A stretch of 64,000 bases of DNA from Allofournierella sp. (GCA_020025635.1 JAHHRU010000007.1:32976-96975); one strand, 5' to 3'. Counted from the stretch's first letter, positions 15,671 through 23,962 are shown. Notes: generated from the sequence alone by a model not told the origin. Translations and numbers: made by a program.

Positions 15671-17776
15671 TCAGTAGTTCTCTTCCCGGACCTCAAAGAA
15701 GGACTGGGGATGCTTGCAGACCGGGCAGACGTCGGGGGCCTTGGTGCTCATGACCAGGTGGCCGCAGTTGCGGCACTCCCACATGGTGATGCCGGCCTTT
15801 TCAAACACAGCCTTCTTCTCCACATTCTCCAGCAGCCTGCGATAGCGCTCTTCGTGGGCCTTCTCGATGGCCGCCACACCCCGGAACTGCTCGGCCAGCT
15901 CATGGAAGCCCTCTTCATCGGCCTCTTTGGCCATACGGGCATACATGTCGGTCCACTCGTAGCTTTCGCCCTCGGCGGCGTGCAGCAGGTTCTCGGCAGT
16001 GTCACCCAGCTCACCCAGCGCCTTGAACCACAGCTTGGCGTGCTCCTTTTCGTTGTCGGCGGTCTTCAAAAACAGGGCAGCGATCTGCTCATAGCCCGCC
16101 TTCTTGGCCACCGATGCAAAATAGGTATACTTGTTGCGGGCCTGGGATTCCCCGGCAAAGGCATCCCACAGGTTCTTTTCGGTCTTGGTGCCGGCGTAGG
16201 GATTTTTCCCGGAGGGTGCCGGGGCATCCGCAATTTTTTCAAATACGCTGGCAGGCTGCTTGCACAGGGGGCATACGAAGTCCTCCGGCAGGGGGCCTTC
16301 ATGGATATAACCGCACACCGTGCACTTCCACGCTTCACCGGTGGGTTTGGGCGCCTCCTGCTGAGGGGCTTTTGCAGGCTGAACGGCCTCTGCCGGCGCA
16401 CCGGAACCGGCGTGAAGGATGCCGCTTCGGTCCTGATAGGCGGTATGCAGCATCTTTTCGGCCATTTCGCTGAGGGGCTTGCCGTAGAATTCCTCATACA
16501 CCTGCTTGATATCCGGGTTCTCATGGCTCTTGCGGATGGTCATGCTGTTGTCCTTGGTATAAAGGCCCCGGATGCGGGCTTTGCGTACCGCATCCTTATC
16601 CTTCAGGATGTTTTTGGGCTGTCCGCCGCCGCCAATGCAGCCGCCGGGGCAGGTCATGATCTCCACAAAATCATACTGCTTCTCGCCGGAGCGGATCAGC
16701 TGGATCAGGGTTTTTGCGTTCGCCGTGCCATAGGCCACAGCCGCCTTCACGGTCAGGCCGCCCACGGGAATGGCGGCCTCCCGGATGCCTTCGTATCCAC
16801 GGACCGGCGAGAGGCTGATGAGGTCGAGGGGCGCAGGGGTGTTGGTGACAAATTCATAGGCGGTGCGCAGGGCGGCCTCCATGACACCGCCCGTGTTTCC
16901 GAAAATGACGCCTGCGCCGGAGGCCTCGCCCATAAGGCTGTCGTAATCGCTTTCTTCCAGACTGCCGAAGTCAATTCCGGCCTCTCTGGCCCACATGGCC
17001 AGCTCTCGGGTGGTGATGACCTGGTCCATGTCCCGGATGGATTCATCCCCCAGGTACACACCGGCTGCATGCATCTCATCCCGGCGGATCTCAAACTTTT
17101 TGGCGGTGCAGGGGGTTACGGCCACGTTGACGATCTTTTTGGGGTCAATGCCCATCTTTTTGGCGAAATAGGTCTTGATGGTGGGCCCCTGCATGCCGAT
17201 CGGGCTCTTGGCGGTGGAGAGATGATCCGTCATGTCGGGGAAGTAGGTCTCCATATACTTGACCCAGGCGGGGCAGCAGCTGGTGAACTGGGGCAAGGGT
17301 GCGGTCTTTTTGGTCAACCGCTCAATGAGCTCGCTGGCCTCTTCCACAATGGTCAGGTCTGCGGCAAAGTTTGTGTCCAGCACATGATCCGCCCCCAGCT
17401 TTCGCAGCAGGGCCACCATTTTCCCCTGGACAAAGCTGCCGTCGTCCAGGCCGAATTCCTCGCCCAGGGCCACACGGACCGAGGGAGAGGTACTGAAAAT
17501 CACGATCTTGTCCGGGTCCTGAACGGCCCGCATCACATCCTGATACTCGTACTTCTCGGTGATGCTGTCCACAGGGCATACATTGGCGCACTGACCGCAG
17601 TTGATGCAGACAGCCTGATTGCCGGTCTGTTCCAGGGTGTATGTTCCCAGAACACCAATATCCTGGGTGCATACGTCACGGCACATGCCGCACTTGATGC
17701 ATTTATCTTCAAATCTTTGAATGCTGGGGTTGTCCAGCTCGATGGGGACCCGGATCTCCAAGGGCATATGATTCAT
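15671..17776 (-). CDS. [FeFe]-hydrogenase fused to rubredoxin-rubrerythrin-rubredoxin
   Basis: 701 aa. Order: two [4Fe-4S] motifs (CIKCGMCRDVC, CINCGQCANVCP); H-cluster domain with TSCCPAW, TPCTAKKFE and TCPGGCIGGGGQP; C-terminal hydrogenase part; Pro/Ala linker; rubredoxin CTVCGYIHEG...CPLCKQP; rubrerythrin four-helix diiron domain (AFAGESQARNKYTYFA, EKEHAKLW, EKAHEERY); final rubredoxin-like CRNCGHLV...CPVCKHP. This would couple H2 or ferredoxin electrons to peroxide or oxygen reduction in one chain. L2 has Thr where Met is usual. The last ~230 residues are almost identical to the rubrerythrin gene next upstream. ATG at 17776 has GAGGT upstream. Confidence 0.95.
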   Translation of the reverse strand: MNHMPLEIRVPIELDNPSIQRFEDKCIKCGMCRDVCTQDIGVLGTYTLEQTGNQAVCINCGQCANVCPVDSITEKYEYQDVMRAVQDPDKIVIFSTSPSVRVALGEEFGLDDGSFVQGKMVALLRKLGADHVLDTNFAADLTIVEEASELIERLTKKTAPLPQFTSCCPAWVKYMETYFPDMTDHLSTAKSPIGMQGPTIKTYFAKKMGIDPKKIVNVAVTPCTAKKFEIRRDEMHAAGVYLGDESIRDMDQVITTRELAMWAREAGIDFGSLEESDYDSLMGEASGAGVIFGNTGGVMEAALRTAYEFVTNTPAPLDLISLSPVRGYEGIREAAIPVGGLTVKAAVAYGTANAKTLIQLIRSGEKQYDFVEIMTCPGGCIGGGGQPKNILKDKDAVRKARIRGLYTKDNSMTIRKSHENPDIKQVYEEFYGKPLSEMAEKMLHTAYQDRSGILHAGSGAPAEAVQPAKAPQQEAPKPTGEAWKCTVCGYIHEGPLPEDFVCPLCKQPASVFEKIADAPAPSGKNPYAGTKTEKNLWDAFAGESQARNKYTYFASVAKKAGYEQIAALFLKTADNEKEHAKLWFKALGELGDTAENLLHAAEGESYEWTDMYARMAKEADEEGFHELAEQFRGVAAIEKAHEERYRRLLENVEKKAVFEKAGITMWECRNCGHLVMSTKAPDVCPVCKHPQSFFEVREENY

Positions 17777-17791
17777 AAAGTGATACCTCAT

Positions 17792-17922
17792 TTTTTCTTG
17801 AAATCAAAGAGAGCGCCGTCCGGCGGGGCGGCGCTTGTTTTGTGATCGCTTCAGCATACAGGAGCCGCCCCTTTAACGGGCGGTTTTGATGCGGACGCTG
17901 TGGTCTTTGCAAAAAGAGAAGC
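17792..17922 (-). other. spacer between rubrerythrin and the hydrogenase fusion
   Basis: Holds two inverted sequences, AAGCGCCGCCCC...CGGCGCT at 17810-17837 and CCGCCC...GGGCGG at 17865-17886, likely terminator or attenuator stems for the upstream rubrerythrin transcript. Confidence 0.5.
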
Positions 17923-18591
17923 TCAATAGTTCTCTTCCCGGACCTCAAAGAAGGACTGGGGATGCTTGCAGACCGGGCAGACGTCGGGGGCCTTGGTGCT
18001 CATGACCAGGTGGCCGCAGTTGCGGCACTCCCACATGGTGATGCCGGCCTTTTCAAACACAGCCTTCTTCTCCACATTCTCCAGCAGCCTGCGATAGCGC
18101 TCTTCGTGGGCCTTCTCGATGGCCGCCACACCCCGGAACTGCTCGGCCAGCTCATGGAAGCCCTCTTCATCGGCCTCTTTGGCCATACGGGCATACATGT
18201 CGGTCCACTCGTAGCTTTCGCCCTCGGCGGCGTGCAGCAGGTTCTCGGCAGTGTCACCCAGCTCACCCAGCGCCTTGAACCACAGCTTGGCGTGCTCCTT
18301 TTCGTTGTCGGCGGTCTTCAAAAACAGGGCAGCGATCTGCTCATAGCCCGCCTTCTTGGCCACCGATGCAAAATAGGTATACTTGTTGCGGGCCTGGGAT
18401 TCCCCGGCAAAGGCATCCCACAGGTTCTTTTCGGTCTTGGTGCCGGCGTAGGGATTTTTCCCGGAGGGTGCCGGGGCATCCTCGATTTTTTCAAATACGC
18501 TGGCAGGCTGTTTGCACAAAGGGCATACGAAACCCTCCGGCAGGGGGCCTTCATGGATATAACCGCACACCGAACATTTCCATTTTTCCAT
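17923..18591 (-). CDS. rbr: rubrerythrin with N- and C-terminal rubredoxin domains
   Basis: 222 aa. Starts MEKWKCSVCGYIHEGPLPEG, a rubredoxin domain, followed by a linker DAPAPSGKNPYAG, a diiron four-helix bundle (ESQARN, EKEH, EKAHEE) and a second rubredoxin-like end CPVCKHPQSFFEV. It detoxifies hydrogen peroxide using electrons from reduced rubredoxin domains. GGAGG precedes the ATG at 18591. From 17925 leftmost to ~18470 its DNA looks identical to the 3' part of the hydrogenase fusion (offset 2252 bp), with scattered differences only toward its 5' end. Confidence 0.95.
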   Translation of the reverse strand: MEKWKCSVCGYIHEGPLPEGFVCPLCKQPASVFEKIEDAPAPSGKNPYAGTKTEKNLWDAFAGESQARNKYTYFASVAKKAGYEQIAALFLKTADNEKEHAKLWFKALGELGDTAENLLHAAEGESYEWTDMYARMAKEADEEGFHELAEQFRGVAAIEKAHEERYRRLLENVEKKAVFEKAGITMWECRNCGHLVMSTKAPDVCPVCKHPQSFFEVREENY

Positions 18592-18845
18592 TGTCTTTTC
18601 CTCCACTTTCTCATTGAAGTTGAAATTTTTAAAGAGCGCCGGCCAATTTTTCCGTTTTTGCAAAGCCCTTTCGGGTGTTCTTTCAAAAAAGCTTGGCATT
18701 GGCGCTCTGGGGGGCATACCGCCCGCCTTCTGGCTGTTTTTTCACAGCCCTTTGCCCGATGGGAACAGCGGAAGCGCTTCTCCATACCCCAGCACCCGGC
18801 CCGGGGCCTGTGCAGGCTGCAAACCGCTTTCATCTGTTCCGACCG
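18592..18845. other. upstream region of rubrerythrin, no gene
   Basis: 250 bp without a credible frame. I see no good promoter inside; the nearest is in repeat R5, which would give the rubrerythrin mRNA a ~250-nt leader. Confidence 0.45.
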
Positions 18846-19009
18846 CTCTAATCGCATTATATCATACAAACACAGAAAAGAGGCAGAGAAAAATCTCTGT
18901 CTCTTTTGGTCACTCCGCTGTATGCGGCATATTGGGGATAAAAACGCCCGCAGCCTTTGGCCGGCTCATGCGCCGCATAGGGGCGGCAAAGCCCGCCAGG
19001 CTGCCGCTT
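18846..19009 (-). repeat. array repeat R5: spoIVB tail, hairpin, promoter
   Basis: Minus-strand order: degenerate spoIVB end (…FAAPMRR…AAGVFIPNM…TAE stop, 19009-18910), hairpin AGGCAGAGA/TCTCTGTCT (18876-18907), promoter TATAAT (18861-18856). It follows the ClbS/DfsB stop codon directly. Confidence 0.75.
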
Positions 19010-19528
19010 TTACAGCATAAGCTTCTTCCATTTCCTGATTTTTGTGCGGAAGGTGCCGAAGGGTGCCACGGTATTGATATGGATGAATTTAGAAACCTCC
19101 CAAACCGCAGATTTGGTAGCGCCATCTGCCCACTTGCGCCTGTGGGGAACAAAAAGATCCTCGTCAGACATGGAGTCGATCATCTCATAAATTTCCTGAA
19201 CATTCCTGTCCAGCATTGTCCGGAGTTCATGGATCGACAGCCCGGCATAGGTATCCGTGAACCACTGATACAACGCCCCGAGCTGATTCCATTTGAACTG
19301 ATCGGAAGGCGTTTTTACTTCCAGACCCTTTCTCTCATCCCGTTCCCACTTGAGGACAAGGGCAGTCCAGCCAACCTGATAAGCCAAATTCTCCGCCGGA
19401 GTACGGTCAACCTCTTCTGCATGGAGATCTTTCATATCTTCCGGGATATCGTCAAACTCAGCAATAAACTTGGAATAGCTTTTCCTGATCTCGTCTTTCA
19501 GCTCTTGTTTGCTGGCATATACCCTCAT
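19010..19528 (-). CDS. ClbS/DfsB family four-helix protein (DUF1706)
   Basis: 172 aa, full length for the family. Signatures: KQELKDEIRKSYSKFIAEFD, VDRTPAENLAYQVGW, WERDERKGLEVKTP, FKWNQLGALYQWF and the ending HINTVAPFGTFRTKIRKWKK. ClbS protects colibactin producers by hydrolysing the toxin's warhead; most members are uncharacterised. The ATG at 19528 (GAGGG upstream) fits better than the ATG four codons earlier. Confidence 0.9.
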   Translation of the reverse strand: MRVYASKQELKDEIRKSYSKFIAEFDDIPEDMKDLHAEEVDRTPAENLAYQVGWTALVLKWERDERKGLEVKTPSDQFKWNQLGALYQWFTDTYAGLSIHELRTMLDRNVQEIYEMIDSMSDEDLFVPHRRKWADGATKSAVWEVSKFIHINTVAPFGTFRTKIRKWKKLML

Positions 19529-19578
19529 AAATTCCCTCATTTCGGTATCTGTTAAAATGGTTCGAATAGAACCAACCC

Positions 19579-19809
19579 TTAATGGTCGTTTTTCCCGCTG
19601 CTTTTGAAATAAGAATGCAGAAAACCTGCCCCGGCGATCAGCATGCAAACGGCTGCGATGCACAGGCCATATCTGTTCAGATACAAAGCATAAACGGGGG
19701 CTTGCGGCGGGAATTCTTTAGAGCTGTTTATGATCCCTGCAATCAAAAAGCATGTCCCTCCAATAAGGAAAAAGATCGATGCCGCAAGATAGCCTATCCT
19801 TCTTTTCAT
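19579..19809 (-). CDS. small membrane protein, 76 aa
   Basis: Two hydrophobic helices (residues ~5-27 and ~46-66) with MKRRIGYLAASIFFLIGG at the start and a basic C-terminus. AAAGGG lies 9 nt before the chosen ATG. Shares a cassette with the ClbS/DfsB gene 50 bp downstream. No family recognised. Confidence 0.65.
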   Translation of the reverse strand: MKRRIGYLAASIFFLIGGTCFLIAGIINSSKEFPPQAPVYALYLNRYGLCIAAVCMLIAGAGFLHSYFKSSGKNDH

Positions 19810-19834
19810 TTGTATCATCCCTTTCTGAAATTCA

Positions 19835-19902
19835 TCTGTTTGGAAAATTTTGATTTCTCCAACCGCATTCTATCACACCAAGCTGAAAAGCGGCAGAGGG
19901 GG
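19835..19902 (-). repeat. array repeat R6: promoter with half a hairpin
   Basis: TTTTGATTT and AACCGCATTCTATCACACC match the promoter side of the full repeats (TAGAAT at 19872-19867). Only the right arm AAAAGCGGCAGAGGG is left; the pairing arm and spoIVB part were lost, and the next gene's stop follows at once. Confidence 0.65.
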
Positions 19903-19906
19903 CAGA

Positions 19907-20371
19907 TCATTGTTTTGCGGTAACCTTGCTGAGGTATTCAACCATTTTCTCAATATCCTCCCGGTAGAGCACCACTGTCAGATAATTTTCGGTCAACCCA
20001 CCATCCCACATGTATGTTTTCCATTCGATAAACACATCCTGAAATCCACAGCCGGGCGCACAATAAGCACATTCTTTTCGCAGGTCTTTGACCGGATGCA
20101 GGACCATCCTGAAATCAGGCTCCATGAACTCGATTTCTCTTTCTTCTCCGACCTCTTGATCGCACAGCAGTTCACGCATCAAACGAAGCATCCCTTCTAT
20201 TTCGCTGTCCAGGAACAGCTCTCCGCTTCGGTTTAGGTGCAGCCAATCTGCTGAGGTTAATTGCAGCTCACATCTGCACCATTCCTCGTCCCACATTTCG
20301 GGTGTGGACTTCTTGTATCCCTCAATTTCAAATTGAAATTGAATTCCGGCCAAATCAAGGCAGACACTCAT
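19907..20371 (-). CDS. hypothetical protein, possibly WapI-like immunity family
   Basis: 154 aa acidic soluble protein. The pattern of a short N-terminal beta segment (FQFEIEGY), DEEWCRCELQL, an acidic middle FMEPDFRMVL and a final helix EKMVEYLSKV resembles small immunity proteins of the WapI type, but I am not sure. Contains four Cys in the middle. Start MSVCLDLAG has AGAGGTGCG upstream. It stands alone between repeat remnants R6 and R6b. Confidence 0.5.
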   Translation of the reverse strand: MSVCLDLAGIQFQFEIEGYKKSTPEMWDEEWCRCELQLTSADWLHLNRSGELFLDSEIEGMLRLMRELLCDQEVGEEREIEFMEPDFRMVLHPVKDLRKECAYCAPGCGFQDVFIEWKTYMWDGGLTENYLTVVLYREDIEKMVEYLSKVTAKQ

Positions 20372-20404
20372 TTTTTCGCACCTCTGTTATCACGCAATTT
20401 TTCT

Positions 20405-20458
20405 CCATCAACAGCGGGCCGCTTTGGACGATGGGGCGGCCCGGGCAGGGGCGGCACT
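20405..20458 (-). repeat. array repeat remnant R6b: spoIVB tail fragment
   Basis: CCGCTTTGGACGATGGGGCGGCCCGGG matches the part of other repeats that encodes PIIQN (CCGTTCTGGATGATGGGGCGGCCGGG in R13). Hairpin and promoter are missing. Confidence 0.5.
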
Positions 20459-20794
20459 CTATTTACCCGCTTCCATTTTAACCGACGATGCGACGGCATA
20501 AATGAGTGTGACCGCAAGCAGGACCCAAAAAGCGGCGAAAAGCCAGCGCAGGTTCAGAAAACAGTACAGGGAATAACTTACAAATGAAATCCCCAGAAGC
20601 AGGAACACCCAGCCGGACTGGCGGTAATGGGGACGTTTCATTTCTTTCTTTTCATCCATTTGTTCCCGCTCTTTCGGGGAGGCCCAAAGATAGGCATTGT
20701 TCAAAAGAAAGCCCTTCTCCTGAAACTGTAAAACGCTTATAACAAATAAAACGATGCCTGAAACCGCAAAGAACACACCCGCCGCCATGTTCAC
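20459..20794 (-). CDS. DUF3784 family membrane protein
   Basis: 111 aa. Two to three membrane helices (residues ~3-21, 62-80, 84-103) separated by the family motif KGFLLNNAYLWASPKEREQM and later HYRQSGWVFLLLG. DUF3784 proteins are short inner-membrane proteins of unknown role, common in Clostridia. Promoted from R7 in the adjacent upstream gap. Confidence 0.85.
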   Translation of the reverse strand: MNMAAGVFFAVSGIVLFVISVLQFQEKGFLLNNAYLWASPKEREQMDEKKEMKRPHYRQSGWVFLLLGISFVSYSLYCFLNLRWLFAAFWVLLAVTLIYAVASSVKMEAGK

Positions 20795-20844
20795 ACATCT
20801 TACCGCCTTTCCAAAGATCCGTTGTTCTCTGTTTGGATCATTTT

Positions 20845-21098
20845 TGTCCCTCTACCCGCATTATATCATACAAGCGCAAAACAGCGGCAGAGAAAATTCT
20901 CTGCCGCTGTTGGTTATTCTGCCCCTTTCGGTATATTCTCAATAAAAATGCCGCAGCTCCTTGCGGGGGCATTTGTCCGCACATGGATCACCGCCCCCGC
21001 CAGCCTGCCGGCCTGAATGCTGGGGCGGCCTGAATGCTGGGGCACCCCGCCTTGCGGGCGATTTCCATTCGGGGCAGCCGCTGACAGAGCAATCGGAA
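20845..21098 (-). repeat. array repeat R7: full spoIVB tail, hairpin, promoter
   Basis: Minus order: border motif with GCCCCGAATGGAAATC (21083-21057), degenerate spoIVB tail to a TAA at 20914-20916, hairpin GCGGCAGAGA/TCTCTGCCGC (20881-20910), extended -10 TGATATAAT with TATAAT at 20865-20860. An internal tandem duplication GGCCTGAATGCTGGGG occurs at 21010-21042. Confidence 0.85.
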
Positions 21099-21099
21099 G

Positions 21100-21561
21100 T
21101 TACCACAAGCTCATAATATAAATTTGGCAGGGATTCCATTCATCCCACAAGGTCGGGAACACCTCAAATTCCCGGAAGCCGAGAGAAAGATAAAACTTGT
21201 TTGTTTTGTCGTATTCCTCGTATTTTCCCATCTGCACGGTCTTTACCTGCAGAAAGGAATATCCGGCTTCGCAGGCGGCTTTCTTTGCACAATGAAACAA
21301 TTTTCGGCCAACGCCATGCCGATGATATTCCTTCAAGACCCCCATAACATACAGCTCAACTGTGGCATTGCCTGTTTCTTTCAAATATAAAAAGCCAACA
21401 GGCCGATCCTGTTCGCAGGCACAAAAGAATATTTTATCGGCGCTTTCTTGGATGTATTCTTCTCTTGCTTGCAAAATGCCGAACCACTCCGGCAGCGCTT
21501 CCAGGATGAGCCTTGTCACCTTCTGCTTTTCTCCCCCGTTTGTCAGCTGCCTTATTTCCAT
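21100..21561 (-). CDS. GNAT family N-acetyltransferase
   Basis: 153 aa, a full GNAT domain: VGFLYLKE (beta4), VELYVMGVLKEYHRHGVGRKL with the acetyl-CoA loop, AKKAACEAGYSFLQVKT and NKFYLSLGFREFE near the end. Substrate unknown; the fold covers drug-modifying and housekeeping acetyltransferases. The ATG at 21561 has AGGTGA upstream. Single-gene cassette between R7 and R8. Confidence 0.92.
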   Translation of the reverse strand: MEIRQLTNGGEKQKVTRLILEALPEWFGILQAREEYIQESADKIFFCACEQDRPVGFLYLKETGNATVELYVMGVLKEYHRHGVGRKLFHCAKKAACEAGYSFLQVKTVQMGKYEEYDKTNKFYLSLGFREFEVFPTLWDEWNPCQIYIMSLW

Positions 21562-21614
21562 TGTGTTCACCTCACGCAAATTCTGATATTTCGAACGGCT
21601 GGGAAAATCTTGAG

Positions 21615-21760
21615 TTCATCCAACCGCATTGCATCATCCAAAACCGAGAAGCGGCAGAGGAAAATCTCTGCCGCTTTCCGCATATTTTCAAGAAAGATGC
21701 CCCCAGCCCCTCATAGGGGCACTGACCAAAACATGGGCCATGGCGGCCTTGCCGCTTGGC
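21615..21760 (-). repeat. array repeat R8: spoIVB tail, hairpin, promoter
   Basis: Hairpin GCGGCAGAG/CTCTGCCGC (21651-21674), promoter side AACCGCATTGCATCATCC, and a spoIVB tail that is recognisable to ~21750 (…GCATATTTTCAAGAAAGATGCC…) before it diverges ahead of the NuoE-like gene's stop. Confidence 0.75.
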
Positions 21761-21800
21761 TGACGTCTTTTTCCCTTGGCTGCCCGCCGGGCCCGGTCGG

Positions 21801-22238
21801 TCAGGGGTTCTCCTCCACCAGCTTTCGGATCAGCGCTTCGTCTGCCCCGGAATGGAGCACCCCGTCCCAGCGGATGTTGGGGCCTTTGCCGCACAGGCGC
21901 ATGCAGCCTGCGTATTTCAGCGCAAAGCGCTCCGGCTTTTTGCCGTAGGTCTTTTCCACAAACGCCGCCAGGCCGGCCTGCCGGGTGCAGTTCGGCCCGC
22001 CGCACAGCTCCAGACAGTGGGTGCCGTCCAGCCGCAGGCCGGACACCCGCCGGATCAGCGCTGTAAGCAGGACGGGCCGGATCTGATAGCCCTCCGCCAC
22101 GGCGCCCAGCAGCTCCCGGCTCAAAACGCCGCCGTTTTCCTCCTGGATCTCTTTGAGCAGGTGGATGAGCACCATCTGGTCTTGGGGCGCCCCCTGGCTT
22201 TTATAATAGCTCATGGCCTCGTGCAGCTCCCAGCCCAT
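21801..22238 (-). CDS. NuoE-like [2Fe-2S] thioredoxin-fold subunit
   Basis: 145 aa. Resembles subunit E of NADH-dehydrogenase-type oxidoreductases: an N-terminal helical region (QMVLIHLLKEIQEENGG), then a thioredoxin-like [2Fe-2S] domain with ELCGGPNCTR and later KYAGCMRLCGKGPN, giving the four cysteines. The usual neighbours NuoF or hydrogenase HydB are absent here; the [FeFe]-hydrogenase fusion 4 kb downstream is the only candidate partner. Isolated copies are known in Clostridia. Confidence 0.8.
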   Translation of the reverse strand: MGWELHEAMSYYKSQGAPQDQMVLIHLLKEIQEENGGVLSRELLGAVAEGYQIRPVLLTALIRRVSGLRLDGTHCLELCGGPNCTRQAGLAAFVEKTYGKKPERFALKYAGCMRLCGKGPNIRWDGVLHSGADEALIRKLVEENP

Positions 22239-22396
22239 TTTCGCATCCCCTTTCCTTTTCCGGTTTTGTCATTTCCTTTTGGCTTTTTCTTTTGTTGCCT
22301 TCGCAATGGTCCTGTGACAGCCGCAGAAGGAGCGGCCGCATAAAACAGAATCCCCCGCAGCCGCCGGGATGGATACGCCCGTTCCCGGGCCTGCGG

Positions 22397-23017
22397 CTAT
22401 TGCCCGCCCCGGGGCGGGGTCTTTGCCGCCACAAAGCACTCCGGCAGCGGGTCGCCCAAAAGCAGGGTCTGCTCCATAACGGAAAAGCCGGCCGCCGTCA
22501 AAAAGGTGGTCAGGCCCGCCGAGTCCCACTTGTGGAAGGAGCGCAGCCCCGCCAGAGTGGTGAGCTTCATCCGCAGCTGGTTCACCCTTCCCTCATAGAC
22601 GAAGGTGGGTGCCAGCAAAACCCCGCCCGGGCGCAGCACCCGCAGGATCTCCCCGCAGGCCAGCTCCGGCCGGGGCATGATGTGCAGGGCGTTAGCAATG
22701 AGCACCACGTCAAAGCTGTCCGTCTCATAGGTCAGCGCCGTGGCATCCTGCACACAGCAGCTCACCTCTGGGCACCGCCTGTGCAGCTGCTCCAGCATGG
22801 GCCGGGAGAAGTCCGTGGCCTCCCAGAAGGCGGCCTTTTTGTGCAGCGGCAGGGTCAGCTGCCCCGAGCCGCAGGCCAGCTCCAGCACCCGGCTGTCCCG
22901 GTGGATATACCGCCCGCAGCAGCCGGCCACCTGGTCATAAAGCGCCCGGTTGGACTTTTCCTGGATGGGGCTGTACAGTCTGGCCGTCCTGTCCCAAAAC
23001 TTCCGATTGCTGTCCAT
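22397..23017 (-). CDS. class I SAM-dependent methyltransferase
   Basis: 206 aa. Rossmann-fold signatures: motif I VLELACGSGQLTLPL, an acidic ATDFSRPMLEQ strand, DATALTYETDSFDVVL, and the post-motif EILRVLRPGGVLLAPTF. Closest in look to UbiE/arsenite-type small-molecule methyltransferases; substrate unknown. The ATG at 23017 follows AAGGGGCGGG. High GC, unlike several other array genes. Confidence 0.9.
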   Translation of the reverse strand: MDSNRKFWDRTARLYSPIQEKSNRALYDQVAGCCGRYIHRDSRVLELACGSGQLTLPLHKKAAFWEATDFSRPMLEQLHRRCPEVSCCVQDATALTYETDSFDVVLIANALHIMPRPELACGEILRVLRPGGVLLAPTFVYEGRVNQLRMKLTTLAGLRSFHKWDSAGLTTFLTAAGFSVMEQTLLLGDPLPECFVAAKTPPRGGQ

Positions 23018-23059
23018 GCCTTCCCGCCCCTTTTGCAGCCTTTTCACAGGACCGAATTT

Positions 23060-23330
23060 TGTTTATTATACCGTGTCCTCTGTTAAAAAGCAACGGCACC
23101 CGGCCCCGGGCCTTCGGGGCCGAAAACTCTGTCCCGAATTTTTTGTATATCCCGCCGCACTGGCGGCGGTTTTGCGCATATTTCCCGCAGAGCTGCCAAA
23201 GCCCGTTGCAAAGGTCGTTCACCGGCACATGGAGCACCGCCCCACCAGATGCCCGTTCTGGACAATGGGCCTGGCGGGCAGGAGTGATTTCCATTCGGGG
23301 ACAACCGCTATGGTATAAACTGAAATCCAA
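23060..23330 (-). repeat. array repeat R9: spoIVB tail with a different terminator
   Basis: Border CCCCGAATGGAAATCAC (23298-23280) and a degenerate tail still reading GAV-HVPVND are present. The GCGGCAGAG hairpin is replaced by CGGCCCC/GGGGCCG (23101-23122, then TTGCTTTTT on the minus strand), and TATAAT lies at 23070-23065. Confidence 0.7.
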
Positions 23331-23339
23331 CCGAAATGC

Positions 23340-23693
23340 TTATCCTTTTAAACTTTCCAATTCGCTCAGTGAAAGTCCTTTTACCAAAAGGGCATCTTGT
23401 TTTGAATCAAGAGAATATTTTTCAGCCTTCTTCAATGCTGTAAAATATTCCATATCTCCGATAACCATATTTTTTGTTATACTGACCAGCACCAATTTCC
23501 ATTCCGATACAGCTTTACCATCTACTCTGTATTGGTTCTGCAGAAATTTCGGCAAAACCGTTTTCGTTTCTTCTGTCAGTGTGATCACACCAAAAGGTTC
23601 AACGCCGGGTTTTTCGTAGAATTTCGGTGCAGCGGTGTATGCGCTGGTCCAATCCGCTGCTTTTTTTCCTTTCAATTTATCAAACAGCCCCAT
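23340..23693 (-). CDS. hypothetical protein, 117 aa
   Basis: Starts MGLFDKLKGKKAADWTSAYT. The rest alternates predicted strands and a C-terminal helix (TALKKAEKYSL, LSLSELESLKG). Soluble, no Cys, no recognised family; an N-terminal MGLFDKLKG-type helix is common in small cytosolic proteins. GGAAGAATCC precedes the ATG and the R10 promoter lies ~40 bp upstream. Confidence 0.65.
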   Translation of the reverse strand: MGLFDKLKGKKAADWTSAYTAAPKFYEKPGVEPFGVITLTEETKTVLPKFLQNQYRVDGKAVSEWKLVLVSITKNMVIGDMEYFTALKKAEKYSLDSKQDALLVKGLSLSELESLKG

Positions 23694-23705
23694 GAGGATT
23701 CTTCC

Positions 23706-23788
23706 TTTCAAATTCTGATTTCCCGGACAATATTGTATCACGCAAAACCCAAAAGCGGTAGAGGGAAAAGCCCTCTGCCGCTGCTTCC
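23706..23788 (-). repeat. array repeat R10: hairpin and promoter half of a split repeat
   Basis: Hairpin GCGGTAGAGGG/CCCTCTGCCGC (23753-23782), promoter TACAAT (23737-23732) and the TTTTGATTT-like leader. The spoIVB part is missing here but present at 29456-29650 (R11), on the other side of the plus-strand ABC/BlaIR block. Confidence 0.75.
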
Positions 23789-23799
23789 CTGTTTTGAAC

Positions 23800-23828
23800 T
23801 TGACTTTCTTTATCAGACAGAATAAACT
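23800..23828 (+). promoter_or_regulatory. promoter of the ABC exporter leader
   Basis: TTGACT (23800-23805), 17-nt spacer, TAAACT (23823-23828). It would produce a ~245-nt leader before the ABC gene. Confidence 0.5.
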
Positions 23829-23962
23829 AATAACAGAATTTACAAAAGGGCGCTGCTGCGCAGAGTGCGAAATGAACAATTAAGTATTTCATCTGGAAAC
23901 ATGAATTGCTTCGGACAAAGCTGATCGTCACGGAGCTGTTTTGTTATGCCGAATGAGATGCT

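Noticed and set aside
15671..18591. Insertion sequence between the two rubrerythrin copies
   Set aside because: No transposase or terminal inverted repeats; the shared sequence is the coding region itself.
20459..21105. Short plus-strand frames across repeats R7, R12, R14 and R16
   Set aside because: They recur only because the repeats recur; the minus-strand reading gives the SpoIVB C-terminus.
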